Source: Patescibacteria group bacterium (lineage in GTDB: Bacteria; Patescibacteriota; Minisyncoccia; UBA6257; HR35). Taken from it: a DNA stretch of 17,422 nt. This document shows, piece after piece, positions 13,467-17,422 of this stretch (positions within the stretch are counted from its first letter, which is position 1; each line of letters begins with the position of its first letter). Both the position numbers and the translations under genes were made by a program. The notes under the pieces are model-generated. The model searched no databases and was not told the DNA's origin. It saw nothing but the letters and a program-made list of their open reading frames with translations. The DNA is taken from assembly GCA_030550735.1 (NCBI GenBank), contig JAUQOT010000011.1, positions 1-17,422 on the forward strand, given 5' to 3'.

Positions 13467-14411
13467 ATGCGAATAGATTTTAAAGGCGGAAGATTAGGAT
13501 ATTCTCCAGATTATTTTAGGGAATTTTATTTTAATTTAGCTAAATTTTTAAGAGAAGAAATTATAAAGTTAGAGAAAAAGAAAGAAAAACTTCAAACAGA
13601 AATAGAAAACCTTGAAAAAATTTATAAATCGTTAAGATTAAGAGAAATATCATATAGTTTAATGAAACAAATAGAAATTTTGTTACACCTTTCAGAAGAA
13701 TTATCGCAGAATATTCAATTTCAAAATAATTTAGCTATTTATGAAAGATTTTTAGAGACTATTCAAAGATTAGAAGATGATTTAAAAAATTTAAAAGAAG
13801 AATTAGAAAAAATTATAAAAGAAGAAATATCTTTAGAACAATTAATTAAATCAATCAACGAAATAGAAGAAATTGTAGAAAATATAAAAAAATCGCCCTT
13901 TAGGGAAAAACTACATAGAACATATGAATTATTTAAGTTAGATGAGAAATTTTTAAGTTATTTAATCATAGAAATTATGACAAGGATTTCTCAAGAAGAA
14001 GTCTCATCTTTTTCAGAAAACTTACAAGAAGTTTTTAAAGATCCTTACAAAAATAGAATAGCTGTCATTCCTGTTCCTATGGATCCAGAATTTTTGGATG
14101 AGATTGGTTTAGAAGCGGCTAAATATTTTTTTGAAACATTTCAAATTAGGGCAGAAATAATACCACAAAGAGAAGGTAAAAAAATAAAAGAAGTTAAATT
14201 AATTTTAGAAGATAAAACCAATGAAGGATCAAATCGAATATTTGTTATTTTGGAAGGTGATAATACCAGTGAGCCTAAATATTTTATTTATATGGGAAAA
14301 TTTAGAATTAGAGATGAGTTAAAAATAAATTTAGAAGGATTGATTCCGGAAAATTTTTTTGTAGTTAATAAATTTGCTAAATTTATTATTGTTGTTATAC
14401 CTGAAGAATAA
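13467..14411 (+). CDS. Coiled-coil protein, unrecognised, starting directly at the tRNA-Ala 3' end
   Basis: 314 residues. The ATG at 13467 is the first base after tRNA-Ala, so RNase Z cleavage at the mature 3' end would leave a leaderless mRNA. No other in-frame ATG is found until residue 66, which favours this start. The N-terminal MRIDFKGGRLGYSPDYFREF is followed by charged helices likely to form coiled coils (about 25-60 and 85-145, many Leu/Ile/Glu/Lys heptads). A C-terminal alpha/beta part (about 195-314) contains NRIAVIPVPMDPEFLDEIG, IFVILEGDN, FIYMGKFRI and a hydrophobic beta end FAKFIIVVIPEE. No signal peptide, membrane helix or nucleotide-binding motif is seen. I do not recognise the family. 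It is probably cytoplasmic; function unknown. Confidence 0.75.
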   Translation: MRIDFKGGRLGYSPDYFREFYFNLAKFLREEIIKLEKKKEKLQTEIENLEKIYKSLRLREISYSLMKQIEILLHLSEELSQNIQFQNNLAIYERFLETIQRLEDDLKNLKEELEKIIKEEISLEQLIKSINEIEEIVENIKKSPFREKLHRTYELFKLDEKFLSYLIIEIMTRISQEEVSSFSENLQEVFKDPYKNRIAVIPVPMDPEFLDEIGLEAAKYFFETFQIRAEIIPQREGKKIKEVKLILEDKTNEGSNRIFVILEGDNTSEPKYFIYMGKFRIRDELKINLEGLIPENFFVVNKFAKFIIVVIPEE

Positions 14412-14441
14412 TTAAAAAATTGTTTTAAAATTAAATAAAAA

Positions 14442-14513
14442 GCCCCCATAGCTTAATGGATAGAGCGTAGCCCTGCGGAGGCTAAGGTGGTGGTTCGATT
14501 CCACCTGGGGGCA
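14442..14513 (+). tRNA. tRNA-Arg (anticodon GCG)
   Basis: 72 bases. Acceptor GCCCCCA/TGGGGGC pairs fully, discriminator A. D-stem GCTT/GAGC with GGA giving the A20 that arginyl-tRNA synthetase expects; anticodon stem TAGCC/GGCTA with loop CTGCGGA giving GCG; T-stem GGTGG/CCACC with loop TTCGATT. CCA is not encoded. Most bacteria read CGU/CGC with an ACG (inosine) tRNA, so GCG is unusual. A TAAAAT at 14426-14431 may be its -10 box. Confidence 0.95.
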
Positions 14514-14520
14514 AAGTTCA

Positions 14521-15366
14521 ATGATTTCCTTAAAAGAAATAATTTACTCCTTAAAAGAAAATCAAGCAGTTCTTCATTATAATGTTTCTTCATTAGAACA
14601 AATAAAAGCTGGGATTGAAGCTGTTAAAGAAACTAAAATACCTCTGATTTTTGGAGTTTCTGAAGGGGAAAGAGAATATTTAAATTCCGATTTAGTAAAA
14701 AAAATAATTGATTTTTATCGTGAAAATGATAATTTAGAAGGTCTAATCTTTTTAAACGCTGATCATACTAAAAACTTTGAAAATGCTGTTAGAGCTTTAG
14801 AAAAAGGATATGATGAAATTTTAATTGATGGAAGCGAATTAAATTTAGAAGAAAATATCAAAATTACAAAAAAAATTATCGAGTTTAGAGACAAAAGTAA
14901 TAAAAATTGTTTAATTGAAGGTGAAGTAGGATTTTTACCCGGAAAATCAGAAATTCAGGAAAAAATTGAAATTAATGAAGAAAATCTAACAAACCCCGAT
15001 GAAGCCTTGAAATTTGTTGAAGAGACAAAAGTAGATCTTTTAGCTATTTCAATTGGTAATGTTCATGGAATATTACCCTTTGTACCTAAATTAGATTTTG
15101 AAAGAGCTAAAAGAATAAAAGAATTAGTTAAAATACCTTTAGTTTTACATGGAGCTTCTGGGCTGGGAATAGATAATATTAAAAAATGTATAGATTTAGG
15201 TTTTAAAATTATTCATATTAATACTGAATTCAGAAAAATTTGGAAAGAGAAATTAAGAGAAGAGTTAGAAAAGGAAACTGTTACACCATATAAAATTTAT
15301 CCACCGATAATCCAAGCTTTAAAGGAAAAGATTATTTTTTATCAAAAACTTTTCTATTCAAATTAG
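14521..15366 (+). CDS. fba: Class II fructose-bisphosphate aldolase
   Basis: 281 residues, typical for the family. It cleaves or forms fructose-1,6-bisphosphate from the two triose phosphates in glycolysis and gluconeogenesis, using zinc. Visible marks: HYNVSSLEQIKAGIEA (19-34), LNADHTKN (78-85) with catalytic Asp81 and zinc ligand His82, EILIDGSELNLEENI (99-113), IEGEVG (132-137) with the Glu ligand region, NPDEALKFVEET, IGNVHG (178-183) with His182, VLHGASG (208-214) with His210, and INTEFRK in the last barrel strand. The barrel is complete, but residues 140-155 are a variable loop. Tagatose-bisphosphate specificity cannot be excluded. The ATG is seven bases after tRNA-Arg, with no Shine-Dalgarno, so it is probably expressed from the tRNA transcript. 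It overlaps mnmA tail to tail by four bases. Confidence 0.93.
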   Translation: MISLKEIIYSLKENQAVLHYNVSSLEQIKAGIEAVKETKIPLIFGVSEGEREYLNSDLVKKIIDFYRENDNLEGLIFLNADHTKNFENAVRALEKGYDEILIDGSELNLEENIKITKKIIEFRDKSNKNCLIEGEVGFLPGKSEIQEKIEINEENLTNPDEALKFVEETKVDLLAISIGNVHGILPFVPKLDFERAKRIKELVKIPLVLHGASGLGIDNIKKCIDLGFKIIHINTEFRKIWKEKLREELEKETVTPYKIYPPIIQALKEKIIFYQKLFYSN

Positions 15367-16400
15367 TCTTCTTTTTTTAAAATAATTCCACCTCCTAAAA
15401 CATAATCTTTAAAATAGAAAACAATTGATTGTCCTGGAGCAATCATTTTTTGCGGTTCTAAAAATTCAACAACGTTTTCATTTAAATTTACTTTAGCTTT
15501 GACTAATGGTTGACGATACCTAAATCTTACTTGAATAATTTCCTCATTTTTTAAAATTTCTGGTTCTAAAATGTTAATTTCGTCAATTATGATCTTTTTA
15601 GTGAGAAGAGCTGGATCATTTTGTTTGGCAACAACAATCAAATTTTCTTCGGGAATTTTTTTAACAACGTAATAAGGACCACCACCAGTTTTAATATTTA
15701 AACCATGTCTTTGTCCTTCAGTAAAATAAAAATAACCAGGATGTTTACCTAAAATTTTTCCTCGAGTATCAATAATTAAACCCTCTTTAGGAGAAAGATA
15801 ATTTTTCAAAAAATCCCTAAGTTTTATAGGACCAACAAAACAAATTCCCGAACTCCCTTTTTTAAAAGCATTAGGAAAATTATTTTCGCTTGCAATTTTT
15901 CGAACTTCATCTTTAGTTAAATCACCAAGAGGAAAGATTAATTTTTCCAATTTTTCTTTTTTAATTGTCCAAAGAAAATATGATTGATCTTTATTTTTGT
16001 CTTTCCCTTGAAGCAAATGAAAGCCTGATTTATCTTGGATAATTTTTGAATAATGTCCTGTAGCTATTTTTTCAAAACCAAGAGATAAGGCTTTTTCTAA
16101 AACTATACCAAATTTAATTAAATCATTACAAAAAACATCGGGGTTAGGAGTTAATCCTCTTTTATAACTTTCAACAAAATATTTTATTATCTTTTCCTCA
16201 AATTCTTGAGTAATATCTAAACTATAAAAAGGGATATTCAATATTTCAGCTACTTTTCTTGCATCAATTTCATCTTGAGGATTACAATATGGAGTATAAT
16301 TTAAATAAATCCCGGAAATTTCGTAGCCTAATTTTTTTAAAATTAAAGCCGCAACCGAAGAGTCAACACCTCCTGACATCAAAACTAAAACACTAACCAT
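15363..16400 (-). CDS. mnmA: tRNA-specific 2-thiouridylase MnmA
   Basis: 345 residues. It places the 2-thio group on wobble uridine 34 of tRNA-Lys, -Glu and -Gln; the tRNA-Glu(UUC) in this window is a natural substrate. It has the PP-loop SGGVDSS (9-15) for ATP, TPNPDVFCND (84-93) with catalytic-type Cys91, ATGHYSKI, KDQSYFLW (137-144), SSGICFVG (183-190) with the second active Cys187, then the central beta domain (HPGYFYFTEGQRHGL) and C-terminal barrel (APGQSIVFY). Both cysteines of the persulfide relay are present. Its start overlaps the end of greA by eight bases (- strand), and its stop overlaps the stop of the convergent aldolase gene in TTAG, leaving no room for a separate terminator. 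Confidence 0.96.
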   Translation of the reverse strand: MVSVLVLMSGGVDSSVAALILKKLGYEISGIYLNYTPYCNPQDEIDARKVAEILNIPFYSLDITQEFEEKIIKYFVESYKRGLTPNPDVFCNDLIKFGIVLEKALSLGFEKIATGHYSKIIQDKSGFHLLQGKDKNKDQSYFLWTIKKEKLEKLIFPLGDLTKDEVRKIASENNFPNAFKKGSSGICFVGPIKLRDFLKNYLSPKEGLIIDTRGKILGKHPGYFYFTEGQRHGLNIKTGGGPYYVVKKIPEENLIVVAKQNDPALLTKKIIIDEINILEPEILKNEEIIQVRFRYRQPLVKAKVNLNENVVEFLEPQKMIAPGQSIVFYFKDYVLGGGIILKKED

Positions 16401-16866
16401 TATTTTTTATTATCTTGTTGATTTTATATTTTATTTTTTTTCCATTAACTTCAGCTTCAACAATATCTCCGATTCTTTTGTTCATAAAAGTTTTTCCTAG
16501 CGGTGATTCAATTGAAATTTTCCCTTCAAAAGGATTAGCTGATCCATAAGTTACTAAAGTGAAAACATATTTCTTTTTTGTTTCTAAATTTGTTGCCTCA
16601 AAAGTAGTACCAGGTAAAATAATATTATCAGATTGTGTTTCTTTAATAATAATTGCATTTTCTAAAATTCTTTCTAATTCTTGAATTTTATACTCTAAAT
16701 CAACCTTCATCTCGGTAGCTGCATCATAAGCAGCATTTTCAGAAATGTCTCCATAACTAACGGCCTCCCTTAATTTTTCAGCAATTTCTTTTCTTTTAAC
16801 TTCTTTTAAATACCTTAATTCTTCTTTTAATTTTTCGTAATCATCACGAGTGAGATATACTGGCAT
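16393..16866 (-). CDS. greA: Transcription elongation factor GreA
   Basis: 157 residues, full length. The N-terminal coiled-coil finger carries GDISENAAYDAA (39-50), whose Asp40 and Glu43 correspond to the acidic tip residues that coordinate the second magnesium in RNA polymerase. The C-terminal FKBP-like domain is seen as ILPGTTFEA, YVFTLVTYGSANPFEGKISIESPLG and KRIGDIVEAEVNGKK. GreA rescues backtracked RNA polymerase by stimulating cleavage of the transcript 3' end. It has a strong promoter immediately upstream and no Shine-Dalgarno. It is first in a two-gene unit with mnmA. Confidence 0.97.
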   Translation of the reverse strand: MPVYLTRDDYEKLKEELRYLKEVKRKEIAEKLREAVSYGDISENAAYDAATEMKVDLEYKIQELERILENAIIIKETQSDNIILPGTTFEATNLETKKKYVFTLVTYGSANPFEGKISIESPLGKTFMNKRIGDIVEAEVNGKKIKYKINKIIKNNG

Positions 16867-16877
16867 TATACTTATCT

Positions 16878-16905
16878 ATTATAATCATATTTTTTAAAAA
16901 GTCAA
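16878..16905 (-). promoter_or_regulatory. Consensus sigma-70 promoter of greA
   Basis: On the minus strand TTGACT (16905-16900), a 16-base spacer and TATAAT (16883-16878) form the best promoter in the window. The -10 ends 11 bases before the ATG, so the leader would be only about three to five bases. A second TATAAT (16870-16865) runs into the start codon itself as TATAATG. Confidence 0.75.
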
Positions 16906-16961
16906 GAATGGATTATTTTAAACCTTTAAAAGAGTTGTTTTTATGATCATTTTAAAATTAA

Positions 16962-16970
16962 TGGTATAAT
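16962..16970 (+). promoter_or_regulatory. Extended -10 promoter for the gene at 17020
   Basis: TGGTATAAT is an extended -10 box. The -35 is weak. It lies 49 bases upstream of the main ATG and 8 bases before a short ATG at 16979. It is divergent from the greA promoter. Confidence 0.55.
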
Positions 16971-16978
16971 GCGATAAA

Positions 16979-16999
16979 ATGGTAGAAATATACGAATAA
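16979..16999 (+). other. Possible six-codon upstream ORF (MVEIYE)
   Basis: ATG-GTA-GAA-ATA-TAC-GAA-TAA begins 8 bases after the -10 box, the same geometry as the leaderless genes in this window, and ends 20 bases before the main ATG. It could be a leader peptide or chance; support is only positional. Confidence 0.25.
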
Positions 17000-17006
17000 A
17001 ATAGGC

Positions 17007-17013
17007 AGGTGAT
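17007..17013 (+). promoter_or_regulatory. Shine-Dalgarno for the gene at 17020
   Basis: AGGTGAT lies 6 bases before ATG 17020. It is the clearest ribosome binding site in the window, where most genes show none, and it fixes the start of this gene. Confidence 0.7.
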
Positions 17014-17019
17014 ATAAAA

Positions 17020-17422
17020 ATGGAACGATTTAGGTTTGAAATTCGACCGGTTATAGAACGAAAACTTTTTGAAAATCAAGTAGCAGTATCATTCTTCACT
17101 AAGTGGTGTGAAGCTAATGATATTGAACTTCTAATAATTAGCCGAGAGGAATGGGAAAAAAGAGAAAACATTCTAGAAGAAAGACCTGATGGCACTTTAA
17201 CACTTTATCTTCCTAAAAATTTGCAGCTTTGGGAAATGGTTGGAGTAATGGAGAGAGTAGGCAAATATGTTTTTACTAGAAAATCAGAAAAAACAAAAGA
17301 AGCAAAAGAAAAATTAATGGCTTTAGCAAAACTTTTTCAAAATGCTGGAATATATATCGCTAAGAGAATTGGTTCAATACAAGAAGGACGAGAAATAGCT
17401 GAAGCTTTAGCTCTTGAGTTTT
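17020..17422 (+). CDS. Unrecognised protein, 5' part only
   Basis: The ORF is open from ATG 17020 to the window end (134 codons visible), beginning MERFRFEIRPVIERKLFENQ. It includes VSFFTKWCEANDIELLIISREEWEKRENI, then DGTLTLYLPKN and a helical Lys/Glu-rich stretch ending IQEGREIAEALALE. It looks soluble and alpha/beta, without a signal peptide or membrane helix. I recognise no family. It has its own promoter, a leader of about 40 bases and a good Shine-Dalgarno, unlike its neighbours, and uses more CGA arginine codons than they do. A different origin or regulation is possible but weakly supported. Confidence 0.75.
   Translation, partial: MERFRFEIRPVIERKLFENQVAVSFFTKWCEANDIELLIISREEWEKRENILEERPDGTLTLYLPKNLQLWEMVGVMERVGKYVFTRKSEKTKEAKEKLMALAKLFQNAGIYIAKRIGSIQEGREIAEALALEF

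Overview
The window is AT-rich (low GC by eye), densely packed and uses the standard bacterial code: TGA ends several genes, which argues against the Gracilibacteria/SR1 code. A short-form PheT without the tRNA-binding OB domain, a split transketolase, many one- or two-domain small proteins, few Shine-Dalgarno sequences and large AT-rich secreted proteins together point to a Candidate Phyla Radiation (Patescibacteria) bacterium, most likely of the Parcubacteria type. That placement is inference from gene content; no 16S gene is present.

Region 1 (1-5262, + strand) is a cell-surface module. It holds the end of a Thr/Ser-rich secreted protein, a membrane-anchored protein resembling the WxL-interacting (DUF916) family, a secreted or anchored protein ending in a dockerin, and two membrane-anchored proteins with cohesin-like domains. 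A hicB antitoxin gene and a frameshifted hicA toxin gene lie between the two cohesin genes. The adjacency of dockerin and cohesin suggests a small self-assembling surface complex.

Region 2 (5277-8276, + strand) holds the C-terminal half of a transketolase, a PD-(D/E)XK nuclease with four cysteines, a small two-helix membrane protein, a 45-residue basic peptide, a RimP reduced to its N-terminal domain, and endonuclease III lacking two of its four iron-sulfur ligands.

Region 3 (13235 down to 8292, - strand) is a tight housekeeping run: dnaB, recR, pheS, pheT. Two of its junctions are the compact stop-start TAA-A-ATG.

Region 4 (13319-15366, + strand) starts with tRNA-Glu(UUC) and tRNA-Ala(UGC). 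The next base after tRNA-Ala is the ATG of an unrecognised coiled-coil protein. Then come tRNA-Arg(GCG) and, seven bases later, a class II fructose-bisphosphate aldolase. Region 5 (16866 down to 15363, - strand) is greA-mnmA, meeting the aldolase tail to tail with a 4-base overlap. Region 6 (from 16962, + strand) is a promoter, a tiny upstream ORF, a good Shine-Dalgarno and the start of an unrecognised gene that runs off the window.

Across the window, -10 boxes sit 6-8 bases before several start codons, often overlapping the stop codon of the previous gene. This indicates widespread leaderless transcription. No insertion sequence, CRISPR array, rRNA gene or convincing rho-independent terminator was seen, and no gene-free stretch exceeds 300 bases.
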